64,000 nucleotides of DNA from Chloroflexota bacterium (GTDB taxonomy: Bacteria > Chloroflexota > UBA11872), in assembly GCA_026706485.1 (NCBI GenBank), contig JAPOYR010000011.1:1-64000 (forward strand). Reading direction: 5' to 3'. How positions within the stretch are numbered: position 1 is the stretch's first letter; every line of letters begins with the position of its first letter. The position numbers were made by a program, and so were the translations under genes. A model generated the notes under the pieces. It ran no database searches. It was given only the letters and a program-made list of their open reading frames with translations, and was not told where the DNA came from. This document shows, piece after piece, positions 42,488 to 50,155 of this stretch.

Positions 42488-42509
42488 AGCTTAGCCTAGC
42501 TTAGCTAAG
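42488..42509. promoter_or_regulatory. candidate operator of the Phd/VapC module
   Basis: AGCTTAGCCT is followed directly by AGCTTAGCTA, a 10-base direct repeat at 42488-42507. The second copy overlaps a perfect 10-base palindrome, CTTAGCTAAG, at 42500-42509. It lies 14 bases before the antitoxin start, where TA autorepressors usually bind. Confidence 0.5.
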
Positions 42510-42523
42510 GCAGGAGTATCGCC

Positions 42524-42757
42524 ATGCAAGTCAACATGCACGAGGCCAAGTCGCAGCTCTCGCGACTCGGCGAGCGGGCCTGGGAGGGCGAAGAGGTCGT
42601 CATCGCGAAGGCGGGCAAGCCGTATCTGCGGCTGGTGCCCTTCCGGCCAGAGAACAAGCCGCGAAGGCTTGGCGACCTCAAGGGCCAGATCTGGATCGCT
42701 CCCGACTTCGATGAGACGCCCGAGGAAGTCATCAAGGCCTTCGAAGGCGACTTGTGA
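42524..42757 (+). CDS. Phd/YefM-family antitoxin
   Basis: A 77-residue protein. 'MQVNMHEAKSQLSRLGERAWEGE' then 'VVIAKAGKPYLRLVPF' is the Phd/YefM N-terminal DNA-binding fold. The C-terminal 'ETPEEVIKAFEGDL' is the likely toxin-neutralising tail. CAGGAG seven bases upstream fixes the ATG. It overlaps the VapC gene by four bases and probably represses the operon through the repeats just upstream. Confidence 0.9.
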   Translation: MQVNMHEAKSQLSRLGERAWEGEEVVIAKAGKPYLRLVPFRPENKPRRLGDLKGQIWIAPDFDETPEEVIKAFEGDL

Positions 42758-43146
42758 GGCGCCTGCTGATGGACACCCATGTGCTCCTGTGGGCACTTGG
42801 GGCCGAGCAAATGCTTGGAAACGACGTGCGTCAAGCCTTAACCGATCCGCGGAACGACGTATTCGTCAGCGCGGCTAGCGTCTGGGAAGTCGCTATCAAG
42901 AGCGCGCTCGGGAAGCTGCGAGCCCCCGAGCACTTGGCCGCGGCGGTTGAGGCAGCCGGATTCACCGAGCTTCCGGTGACGTTCATTCACGCCGAACAGG
43001 CGGGGAGCCTGCCCACGATTCATGGCGATCCGTTCGACCGGATGCTGGTGGCGCAGGCGCAGATCGAAGGGCTCACCCTGGTGACCGCCGACGCCAACAT
43101 GCTGCGCTACCCCGTCCGCACGATGGCGGCGCGGGACGGCGTCTAG
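42754..43146 (+). CDS. vapC: VapC-family PIN-domain toxin
   Basis: A 130-residue PIN-domain RNase. Acidic metal-binding residues are visible as D7 ('LLMDTHVLLWAL'), the Glu in 'ASVWEVAIKSALGK', and the Asp residues in 'DPFDRMLVAQAQIEG' and 'LVTADANML'. The GTG start overlaps the antitoxin stop (GTGA). Typical VapC targets are tRNAs; the target here is unknown. The cognate antitoxin is Phd-type, a common hybrid pairing. Confidence 0.92.
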   Translation: MRRLLMDTHVLLWALGAEQMLGNDVRQALTDPRNDVFVSAASVWEVAIKSALGKLRAPEHLAAAVEAAGFTELPVTFIHAEQAGSLPTIHGDPFDRMLVAQAQIEGLTLVTADANMLRYPVRTMAARDGV

Positions 43147-43161
43147 CAGCAAGCGATTTGC

Positions 43162-43237
43162 TGGAGCCGACGGTGGGATTCGAACCCACGACCTGAGCTT
43201 TACGAAAGCCCCGCTCTGCCAGCTGAGCTACATCGGC
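43162..43237 (-). tRNA. tRNA-Thr (anticodon CGT)
   Basis: A full cloverleaf is 76 bases long including an encoded CCA. The acceptor stem GCCGATG pairs with CGTCGGC (one G-T), the D-arm is GCTC/GAGC, the anticodon stem GGGCT/AGCTC has loop TTCGTAA, and the T-arm GTGGG TTCGAAT CCCAC is intact. The anticodon CGT reads ACG (Thr). It stands alone, downstream of and antiparallel to the VapC gene. Confidence 0.96.
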
Positions 43238-43350
43238 GAACGGAGAAAAGCCTAGCACTGGCACTCCAGCCGCCCCTTCGCAAGGTGTTGCACTTCGTTT
43301 GTGGACTTGGGGAATCCAGGCCGGTTGACTCCGGCCCCGCAACATCGACC

Positions 43351-43380
43351 CTGGACCCCGGCTTCCGCCGGGGTGACGGA
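43351..43380. repeat. family B palindrome (divergent copy)
   Basis: CTGGACCCCGGC, TTCC, GCCGGGGTGACGGA. The stem bases differ from other copies (CCCCGGC instead of TCCCGCC), but pairing and the TGACGGA end are kept. Confidence 0.65.
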
Positions 43381-43417
43381 CCGGGAGGACTTGCGCCCCC
43401 TTGAAGGACGGGCTCGG

Positions 43418-44257
43418 TCAGACGCCCCAGACATCCCGCATGACCTGCCGCACGGCCGGCGGCCCTTCGATGGTGGCCACTTCGTCGGCGGCCACCTGCA
43501 CGTCGGGCGGAGCGTGCGACATGGCGACGCCGCGGCCGGCCCATTGCAGCATCTCGATGTCGTTGCGGTCGTCGCCGACGGCTACGACCTCGGAAGCGTC
43601 GATTCCAAGCTCGCCGGCCAGCCAGGCCACGGCTTCCCCTTTCGTCCCACCGGCGGGCAGGGATTCCAGGCCTCCCGCACCGAGCCGCTCACTCCACCAG
43701 GACACCGTCGAGACGACCTCGGCAAGTTCCTCATTGATTCGGCGTTCGGCGCCGGCCACGGCTTCACGGTCGCCGAAGGCGAACACCTCGACGGGCGGCG
43801 CGGCAATTGCCGTGCTGGGCATGGGGCGAATGATCGGCAGCTTGGTCGACAGGTAGAGCCGCGTCGGGGCATGGGTCCACCACGCGCCGTCGCACAGGTA
43901 ACGCTCGCCGGCGAAGGGAGTCTCGACCCAGATTCCGGCCATGCCCCAGTCTCGATAGACCCCGAGCACCGCAGCGGCGGCGGCGTGGGTCATGTGCCGG
44001 CCTCGCAGTACGTGCCCGTCGCTGACGCACCGTACGATGCCGCCGTTGTTGAGGACGGCATAGGCAGAGCCGGGAAGCTCGCGCACGACTTCGGCGGTGG
44101 CATATGTCCCGCGGCCAGTAGCGACGACAACCGTGACTCCCTGCGCGGCGACATCGCCGAGCGAGCGAATCACGTCTGAATCTGGTCCCACGCCGGGCCA
44201 CGTCAGCGTGCCGTCCACATCGAGCGCGAGGAGTCGGGGGCGCAGGCTAGTCCTCAT
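43418..44257 (-). CDS. HAD-superfamily (Cof/IIB-type) phosphatase
   Basis: A phosphatase of about 279 residues. Motif I is 'LLALDVDGTLTWPG', motif II 'VVVATGRGTYATAEVV', and the C-terminal motif IV 'VVAVGDDRNDIEMLQWAGRG' carries the Mg-binding Asp pair. The intervening cap is of the C2B type. Substrates of Cof-type enzymes are sugar phosphates, phosphoglycolate or pyridoxal phosphate. ATG at 44257 overlaps the FmdB-like gene by 11 bases; another ATG at 44275 would add six residues. Confidence 0.9.
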   Translation of the reverse strand: MRTSLRPRLLALDVDGTLTWPGVGPDSDVIRSLGDVAAQGVTVVVATGRGTYATAEVVRELPGSAYAVLNNGGIVRCVSDGHVLRGRHMTHAAAAAVLGVYRDWGMAGIWVETPFAGERYLCDGAWWTHAPTRLYLSTKLPIIRPMPSTAIAAPPVEVFAFGDREAVAGAERRINEELAEVVSTVSWWSERLGAGGLESLPAGGTKGEAVAWLAGELGIDASEVVAVGDDRNDIEMLQWAGRGVAMSHAPPDVQVAADEVATIEGPPAVRQVMRDVWGV

Positions 44258-44651
44258 CGAACGCGTCGCCGCCATCGTCCAAGTCGGAAGCCACGTCCTC
44301 GAACTCGGCGTCGTCGGGCATTTCGCCGGCCTCCATGCGCCGCAACATGGGCTCGAATTCGTCGGGCAATGCTTCGCCCATCTCCTCGCTCATTTGGCGC
44401 GTCATGCGGGCGAGGCTGCGCGGATCGCCGGACTCCAGGCCTTCCATGGCGGCGTCCATACCCGAGAAATCTTCGTCGCCCGCGCCGTCGTCCGACGCAC
44501 CGCTGCGGACGATGGTGACGCGCGACAGCAGGCGCTCCAGCCGATCCGAGCCGCAGTGGGGACACGGCGGATCCTGCACAGCGGCGAATGTCTTGAAGAG
44601 CTTGGTGGAGCGCCGCCGGCAGTCGGGGCAGCGGTAGTCAAAGACTGGCAC
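44247..44651 (-). CDS. FmdB-family zinc ribbon protein
   Basis: A 134-residue protein. 'VFDYRCPDCRRRSTKLFKTF' and 'PPCPHCGSDRLERLLS' give two CxxC knuckles of the FmdB/CxxC_CxxC_SSSS zinc-ribbon type, first named as a putative regulator of formamidase expression. The C-terminal half is acidic and probably disordered ('DVASDLDDGGDAFDED'). The start is GTG. The formamidase gene at 35442 is 9 kb away, so no direct link is shown. It is translationally coupled to the HAD gene. Confidence 0.85.
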   Translation of the reverse strand: MPVFDYRCPDCRRRSTKLFKTFAAVQDPPCPHCGSDRLERLLSRVTIVRSGASDDGAGDEDFSGMDAAMEGLESGDPRSLARMTRQMSEEMGEALPDEFEPMLRRMEAGEMPDDAEFEDVASDLDDGGDAFDED

Positions 44652-44786
44652 CGGAGGGTGGAGGCCGCGCTGGAACAGCCAGCGCAGGGACGCCGCAAGT
44701 GTACGGCGCGCCGCAGTTTGCGGATGCCCGCGGTGCTAGGCTCGGTGCTGCAATTCGACCGCGCGAGCTCGTTCGAGCGTGCTGCC

Positions 44787-45941
44787 ATGAGGCGTTGGGA
44801 GCCCAGCAAAGACTGGCGCCGCCGCCATGGCTTGCGAGCGCACACGGTCACGGCGCTGTGCCGCGCGGCCGCGCTTGTCATCCGTCCCGCGCCACCCGGC
44901 GTTCACGCGCTGCCGCCCTCGCCATTCTCCGCGGTCGTCATCAAGCCGCTGGCGCTAGGCGACGTGCTGCGGACGACCCCGTTCCTGCACGCCCTGCGCC
45001 GGGCTCATCCCGACGCACGGATCACCTATGCCGTCGGCGACTACGCCCGGCGCACGCTCGAAAACAATCCCCACATCGACGACATGCTGGACATGGGACA
45101 GCTCGGAACGCCACGCCGGTACGACGCGCAGGCCTATCTGGGTCTCGCCCGACGGCTTCGACAGGGCCGATTCGATGTGGCCGTGATCTTGGACCGCTCG
45201 CCGCTCATGGCGCTCTTGCCCTACCTCGCGCGCATTCCCTACCGCATCGGCCTCCACAACAAAGGGCGCGGGTTTGCGCATACCACGCGGGTCCCCATCG
45301 CCGACGACGAACACGAAGTCGATGCCTACCTGCGAGTCGCACGGGCCATGGGGATCGATACCAGCGACGTTCGCTGCCACTTTCGCCCCTCGGTAAGCGA
45401 CGAAGCGGCCGCCGACCGTTTGCACCAAGAGTTTGGCGCCGCGCCCGGATCCCCGCTGGTGATCATGGCTCCCGGCGGCGGCTTGAATCCGGGCGCGGTG
45501 GACGTCTCGAAGCGCTGGACCGCGGCGGGCTATGCACATGTGGCCGACGCGCTGATCGAACGCCGCGATGCAACCGTGGTGCTGGTGGGCCTGCCGTCGG
45601 ACGCCAGCTCCAATGCCGCCGTGCGCTCGGCCATGCACGAGCCGGCGATCGACCTGAGCGGGCAGACCGGGTTCGGACAGCTCGCGGCGCTCATCGGGCG
45701 CGGCGACCTGTTCGTGGGCAACGACTCGACGGCGGCGCAGCTCGCCGCCTGCGTGGGCACGCCGTCGGTCACCGTCTTCACCACGACAGAGCCGTGGGTC
45801 TATGGACCCTACGCCCCAAATGCGGTCTGGGTGTATCGCGGCAGCCCCACGAGCGGCTTGGTGGAGAGCCCGGACGTCGCCGAGGTGGAACAGGCGGCCC
45901 TGGACTTGTTGCCGAATCGGACCGAGGGGGCCGCAGGCTAG
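44787..45941 (+). CDS. glycosyltransferase family 9 protein
   Basis: A 384-residue GT-B enzyme. 'FSAVVIKPLALGDVLRTTPFLH' is the GT9 N-terminal motif (near residue 48), and the nucleotide-sugar site has 'GDLFVGNDSTAAQLAACVGT' followed by 'VTVFTTTEPWVYGPY'. It resembles ADP-heptose:LPS heptosyltransferases; in this lineage it more likely builds another envelope glycan. It is divergent from the FmdB-like gene with a possible TAGGCT -10 about 50 bases upstream, and convergent with mutY. ATG at 44787 is chosen over ATG at 44724. Confidence 0.88.
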   Translation: MRRWEPSKDWRRRHGLRAHTVTALCRAAALVIRPAPPGVHALPPSPFSAVVIKPLALGDVLRTTPFLHALRRAHPDARITYAVGDYARRTLENNPHIDDMLDMGQLGTPRRYDAQAYLGLARRLRQGRFDVAVILDRSPLMALLPYLARIPYRIGLHNKGRGFAHTTRVPIADDEHEVDAYLRVARAMGIDTSDVRCHFRPSVSDEAAADRLHQEFGAAPGSPLVIMAPGGGLNPGAVDVSKRWTAAGYAHVADALIERRDATVVLVGLPSDASSNAAVRSAMHEPAIDLSGQTGFGQLAALIGRGDLFVGNDSTAAQLAACVGTPSVTVFTTTEPWVYGPYAPNAVWVYRGSPTSGLVESPDVAEVEQAALDLLPNRTEGAAG

Positions 45942-45945
45942 CCTC

Positions 45946-46725
45946 TCACGAGTCCGTCGCTGCCGCCCGACGCGGCGTAGCCCCCGATCCGACGCGATAG
46001 CCTGCCGTGCGTTCGGCCGCCATGGGCACGCCGTCGACGCGCCATTCGGCCACGGGCGGACCGCCCGCGAGGTCACGGCAAAGCTTGCGCAACGGACACC
46101 GGGGGCAGTCCGGCACTCGCGCCGTGCACACGGTGGCGCCGAGGTCCATGAGGCCCTGCCCGTAGTCGTAGAAGCGCCGGGCCGGCGTCAGCGCCTCGGC
46201 AAGCTCCGTCAGCCTGCGGGAATCGCGGTAAGCCGAGCCCTCGGCCGGGAGCCCGACGGCCCGGGTGTAGACCCGTGCAATGTTGGTATCCACCAGTGGC
46301 GCGCGTTTGCCGTTGCCGAAGGTGTGCACGGCAGCCGCCGCGTACGGGCCGAGGCCAGGAAGGCGCCGCAGTCCCTCGAGCGAATCCGGCATGCGGCCCC
46401 CGTGGTCCGCGACGACGACGGCCGCCATGGCCTTCAGCCACTTGCCGCGAATGTGATAGCCGAGCGGGTCGGTCAGCGCGCTGACCTCCTCGGCAGGCGC
46501 GCGATGAAGGTCCTCGATGGTCAGGTAGCGGCGCACGAACTCGCGGTATACCGGCGCCACCCGAGACGCCTGCGTTTGCTGGAGCAGCAGCTCGGACACG
46601 GCCACGTGGTAGGGATCGCGAGTTTCACGCCACGGCAGGTCACGCCGATGCGCGCGGTACCAGCGAATGAGGCGGTCCTGAAACGCCGTCCGAAATCGGC
46701 GTTCGATTTGCAGATGGCTAGTCAC
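45946..46725 (-). CDS. mutY: A/G-specific adenine glycosylase, short form
   Basis: A DNA repair enzyme that removes adenine opposite 8-oxoguanine. The HhH-GPD core has the general-acid E45 in 'VAVSELLLQQTQASRVAPVY', the hairpin 'LRRLPGLGPYAAAAVHTFG' and the catalytic D146 in 'LVDTNIARVYTRAVG'. The 4Fe-4S loop is C200-x6-C207-x2-C210-x5-C216. At about 259 residues it stops soon after the cluster and lacks the NUDIX-like C-terminal domain that recognises 8-oxoG in E. coli MutY (350 residues). GTG at 46725 is chosen; the frame is open to 46806. Confidence 0.88.
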   Translation of the reverse strand: MTSHLQIERRFRTAFQDRLIRWYRAHRRDLPWRETRDPYHVAVSELLLQQTQASRVAPVYREFVRRYLTIEDLHRAPAEEVSALTDPLGYHIRGKWLKAMAAVVVADHGGRMPDSLEGLRRLPGLGPYAAAAVHTFGNGKRAPLVDTNIARVYTRAVGLPAEGSAYRDSRRLTELAEALTPARRFYDYGQGLMDLGATVCTARVPDCPRCPLRKLCRDLAGGPPVAEWRVDGVPMAAERTAGYRVGSGATPRRAAATDS

Positions 46726-46746
46726 GGAACGCCCGCCTGATTCGCT

Positions 46747-48099
46747 ATGCACATGCACTGTCGCTCCGCGAGCCGATGGTACGGTCAAAAGGATCGTGCG
46801 CCGCACGAGATTTCGATTCTCCAGCCCGCCACGCCATTGATCCGACTCCTGGCGCGCGCCCTCACCCCAATCGCCATCGGCATGCTGACGGTCGCCGCGT
46901 GCGGCGACGCGACGCCTGGGCCAGGCTCAGCCACAACCGCGATCGTGGTCGTGGCGCCGACGCCCGAGCCGCCCGTGGCGCCAACGACCACCGCCATCGC
47001 TCCTGCCTCGCCGTCGCCGCAGCCGACGGACACGCCGAGCGCCACCGCCTCGCCGGCGGCGTCGCCCACGGCCGCGACCCCGCCACCGGCGATCACGGGC
47101 ACACCGACACCGCTGTCGACACCTGTGGCCCCAACGCCGGAGCCGACGGCCCCAGTTGACGTCACGCCGGCGGCCGGGGCGGCCACCCCAAATCCAGGAC
47201 CCGCGGAACCCGTCCGGCTGCCCACTGCCGTGACCGACCTGCCCGGGGTCGAGCAGCGCGTCACATTCCTGCTGTTGGGCATCGACCAGGCAGACTCATT
47301 CGAGGGCAACACGGACGTCATCATGCTGGTCAGCCTGGACCCCGAGAGCGGTTCGGCTTTGGTGCTCTCGATCCCGCGCGATCTCTGCCTGGACACCTGC
47401 GACACGCACTCCACCCGCGTGAACGAAATCTTCAAGCGCCAGGGCATGGAGCCGCTTCAAGCGACCCTTCACAACATCACCGGCCTTCCCATCGACTATT
47501 TCCTGCTGGTGAACTTCTACGGCGTGGAACGCATCATCGATGCGCTGGGAGGCGTGAACGTCTGGTCGCCGCGCGAGTTTGACGAACGGTTCGTCTACCT
47601 GGACACCGACGAGGAGATTCGCCTGGTCCTGGAGCCGGGCTCGAACACGCTCAACGGTCGGGAGGCCGTCGCCTACGGCCGCTCGCGCAAGTACGACCCG
47701 GGGGGCGACTTTGCCCGCATTTGCCGCCAGCAGCAGGTGATGCGCGGCCTGCGTGAGCAGGCCTTGTCACCGGCGCTGATCGTGAACATCCCCGCCGTGC
47801 TCGAGGAGCTCGGCGGCGCGTTCCGCACTGACTTTCCGCTCGAGCAGCTCCCCGCGCTGGCCGACTTGGCCCTTCGGACCCCTCCGCAGCGGGTGCACTC
47901 GTTTGCCGTGCACAGCCGCGGCGGCGAGCTGCTGCAGTGGTTCACCGGCGAGGACGGAGCGTTTCTCCTCCGACCCGATCTGGTCTCGATTCGAGACTTT
48001 GTGGCCGACGCGTTCGCACGATCCTTGGAAACCCCGACGAACGCGGCCGGCGAGCCGGTCTTCATCGCCGACAACTGCGAGGCCTACTACCCGAGCTAG
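46747..48099 (+). CDS. LCP family protein, probable lipoprotein
   Basis: A 450-residue LytR-CpsA-Psr protein. A hydrophobic segment ends in 'GMLTVAACGD', a fair lipobox with C52. This is followed by about 110 residues of Pro/Ala/Thr linker and an LCP domain ('VTFLLLGIDQADSFEGNTDV', 'LVLSIPRDLCLDTCDTHS', 'RVNEIFKRQGMEPLQ', 'AVAYGRSRKYDPGGDFARIC'). A TTG at 46837 would give a compact 21-residue lipoprotein signal and may be the true start. The membrane-span form at 2385 is a paralog with a different anchor. It is divergent from mutY. Confidence 0.87.
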   Translation: MHMHCRSASRWYGQKDRAPHEISILQPATPLIRLLARALTPIAIGMLTVAACGDATPGPGSATTAIVVVAPTPEPPVAPTTTAIAPASPSPQPTDTPSATASPAASPTAATPPPAITGTPTPLSTPVAPTPEPTAPVDVTPAAGAATPNPGPAEPVRLPTAVTDLPGVEQRVTFLLLGIDQADSFEGNTDVIMLVSLDPESGSALVLSIPRDLCLDTCDTHSTRVNEIFKRQGMEPLQATLHNITGLPIDYFLLVNFYGVERIIDALGGVNVWSPREFDERFVYLDTDEEIRLVLEPGSNTLNGREAVAYGRSRKYDPGGDFARICRQQQVMRGLREQALSPALIVNIPAVLEELGGAFRTDFPLEQLPALADLALRTPPQRVHSFAVHSRGGELLQWFTGEDGAFLLRPDLVSIRDFVADAFARSLETPTNAAGEPVFIADNCEAYYPS

Positions 48100-49799
48100 C
48101 CTTCGGCGGTCCCCAAGCGGGGAAAGTTCCGGGCCTCCCCGCTGCGCACGAAATCGGAATCGAGAAAAGCCGGCAACATCCGCCACGCACCGTCGGGGTA
48201 CTTGCGGTTTCGCAAGGCATCGCCAAGCAGCCGCAGTTGCACCGAATCGCCGGAATGGGGCCAGCTCTCGAAGACGGCGTTTTGGAAGTACTGGCGGATC
48301 ACGCCAGGCTCGGCGCCTGGAGCAATGATCGTGCCGGGGGCGCCGGTGTCCACACGCGCCTCCGTCCGCGGAGCGCCAAACGCCAGCGCGCCGCCGAATT
48401 GCTCGAAGAAGTCGAGAAAGCCCGTCACTGTGCCGTCGACCGCGAAGTTGGACACGCGATGACCCCACGTGCCCACGATCATGCCCTCCTGATCGGAAAA
48501 CAGGGTGGGCTCGATGCCGAGATTGGGCGCGCCATCGAGACCGCCGCCGATGAGATCCCACGCGGGGCGGGAAAACACTTTCCGCTTGCCTGAAAAGGTG
48601 TCGAGGTTCCAGTCCATGACGCCGCGCTGGAACCACTGCGAGATGACGCCGGGCACTTCGCGCCAGGGATCGGACGTGGGATAGCCCCACCGTCGCAGGC
48701 CGCCCGTGGCTCCGAAATAGGTGGCGAAGCCCGCCGTCAGCAGTTCGCCGTCCAGCCGCACGCGCCAATCGGTCAAGCTGTGTTGCAGCGGTCCAGGCGC
48801 CGCGTCGTCCAGCGCGATCCCGACCGCCAGATCCTCGGCCTCCGGCGGCGGCGCCGTTTGGCTGAGCGGCGACTCGAACACCTGCACGCGGCTGTTGAGA
48901 CTATCGGCGACGTATATCCGGCCGTCGTCATCCACGGCGATGCCCTGCGGGAATCGAAACTCGTTTTCCTCGACGCCTTCGCCGCCGAATCTCCCGACCA
49001 GTGCGCCGTCGGGCTCAAACACGGCCACGCGGTGGTCGGCTTCTTCGGTGACGTACAGCCGCTCCGCCTGGTCGACGGCCACGCCCACGGGGTTGCGGAC
49101 CGCCGGCGCGGTTACGGCGAACCGCCAAAACTCCCCGGTCGAGCTGAAGACCTGCACCCGGTCCCGAAACGTATCGGCCACGTACACCAAGCCCGAAGGC
49201 CCAACGGCGATGCCATTCGGCGTGCTGAACTCTCCCGGCTCCTCGCCGCGGCTGCCCCACATGGCGACGAACGAGCCGTCGGGCCCGAACTTCTGGACGC
49301 GGTCGTTAAAGCCGTCGGCGACGTAGACGAAGCCGTCGGCGTCGACCGCGATACCGCGCGGCGCGTTGAACTGGCCCTCACCGCCGCCTTGACCGCCCCA
49401 CTGGCTGCGAAACTCGCCGTCCCGCGTAAAGACCTGAATGCGTCGATTGCCGCCGTCGACCACGTAGAGCAGCCCGTTGGGTCCTAGCGCGACGCCTTTC
49501 GGCCTGGAGATGGACCCAGTGTCACCCTCCTCATCGACGAGAACCAGAAGCTCGAAGCCATCCGGAGAGATTCGGACGATGCGGCTGGCGCGTGAGTCCG
49601 AGGCGAAGAGAAACCCGTCGTCGTCGACGGCGACGCCCCACGGCGAGGAATCGCGGCCCACTCCACGGATGGCGGCAAGCGTGACCGCCAAGGGCTCGTC
49701 GTCGTCCTGCGCGGACACCGTTCGCACCGCCATTCCGGCCAGCGGCGCCAGCGCCAGGCCGGCAAGGAGCGTGCGTCGACCGAAGGGGCGAGGAATCAT
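48096..49799 (-). CDS. exported NHL-repeat beta-propeller protein with C-terminal duplicated module
   Basis: A 567-residue protein. The N-terminus 'GRRTLLAGLALAPLAGMA' resembles a Tat signal. Residues about 45-330 hold five to six NHL blades ('PRGIAVDADGFVYVADGFND', 'VQKFGPDGSFVAMWGSRG'). The last 230 residues contain two related segments: 'GFATYFGATGGLRRWGYPTS' leading to 'PGVISQWFQRGVMDW', and 'FLDFFEQFGGALAFGAPRTE' leading to 'PGVIRQYFQNAVFESW'. This looks like an LGFP-like or cell-surface-binding repeat. Export and scaffold function are inferred. Its stop overlaps the LCP stop on the other strand. Confidence 0.82.
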   Translation of the reverse strand: MIPRPFGRRTLLAGLALAPLAGMAVRTVSAQDDDEPLAVTLAAIRGVGRDSSPWGVAVDDDGFLFASDSRASRIVRISPDGFELLVLVDEEGDTGSISRPKGVALGPNGLLYVVDGGNRRIQVFTRDGEFRSQWGGQGGGEGQFNAPRGIAVDADGFVYVADGFNDRVQKFGPDGSFVAMWGSRGEEPGEFSTPNGIAVGPSGLVYVADTFRDRVQVFSSTGEFWRFAVTAPAVRNPVGVAVDQAERLYVTEEADHRVAVFEPDGALVGRFGGEGVEENEFRFPQGIAVDDDGRIYVADSLNSRVQVFESPLSQTAPPPEAEDLAVGIALDDAAPGPLQHSLTDWRVRLDGELLTAGFATYFGATGGLRRWGYPTSDPWREVPGVISQWFQRGVMDWNLDTFSGKRKVFSRPAWDLIGGGLDGAPNLGIEPTLFSDQEGMIVGTWGHRVSNFAVDGTVTGFLDFFEQFGGALAFGAPRTEARVDTGAPGTIIAPGAEPGVIRQYFQNAVFESWPHSGDSVQLRLLGDALRNRKYPDGAWRMLPAFLDSDFVRSGEARNFPRLGTAEG

Positions 49800-50155
49800 G
49801 GCGTGCGCGTGGGGCAGGGACGATTGGCTGCTGCCAGTCTAGCGGCGGCCCAACGCGCCAACCCGAGCTGATCCGCACCGTTCACGCTCATGGCTCTTGA
49901 TTCCATCGGGGTTGCAGACGCACCGGTGTGACGGTCACATGAAGAACGGCGCCCGCAGCGGATTCATGACGCCGGGGCGCGTATGCTGCCGCGCATGAGA
50001 TCCCGGCGCACCGTGGAGCGCGTTCCCATGCTCGCGTGGGAAAAAAGTCGCGCCGATTTGCGCAACGTTTTGCGTCCGAGCCGCGATGTATGTTCGGCGG
50101 GTCCGGACGTCCAAGGCAGCGGTCCTGCGGGAAGCTCGGACTCGCCTCCCTCCCC
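49800..50155. other. intergenic stretch, nothing recognised
   Basis: Between the divergent NHL and flippase genes there are 356 bases without a family-supported gene. A short hairpin TCCCA/TGGGA followed by six A lies at about 50025-50046; the A-run is on the wrong side for a plus-strand terminator. No palindromic repeat of families A-E is present. Confidence 0.55.

Noticed and set aside
44247-44651. Regulatory link between the FmdB-like protein and the formamidase gene
   Set aside because: The genes are about 9 kb apart in unrelated operons and FmdB-type zinc ribbons are widespread without formamidases.
50025-50046. Rho-independent terminator (TCCCA/TGGGA hairpin with an A6 run)
   Set aside because: The homopolymer is A on the plus strand after the stem and would be T before the stem on the minus strand, so it fits a terminator in neither direction; the stem is only five pairs.
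50036-50155. Forty-codon N-terminal extension of the flippase
   Set aside because: Hydrophilic, Arg/Gly-rich and unlike flippase N-termini; the ATG at 50156 directly precedes the first membrane span.
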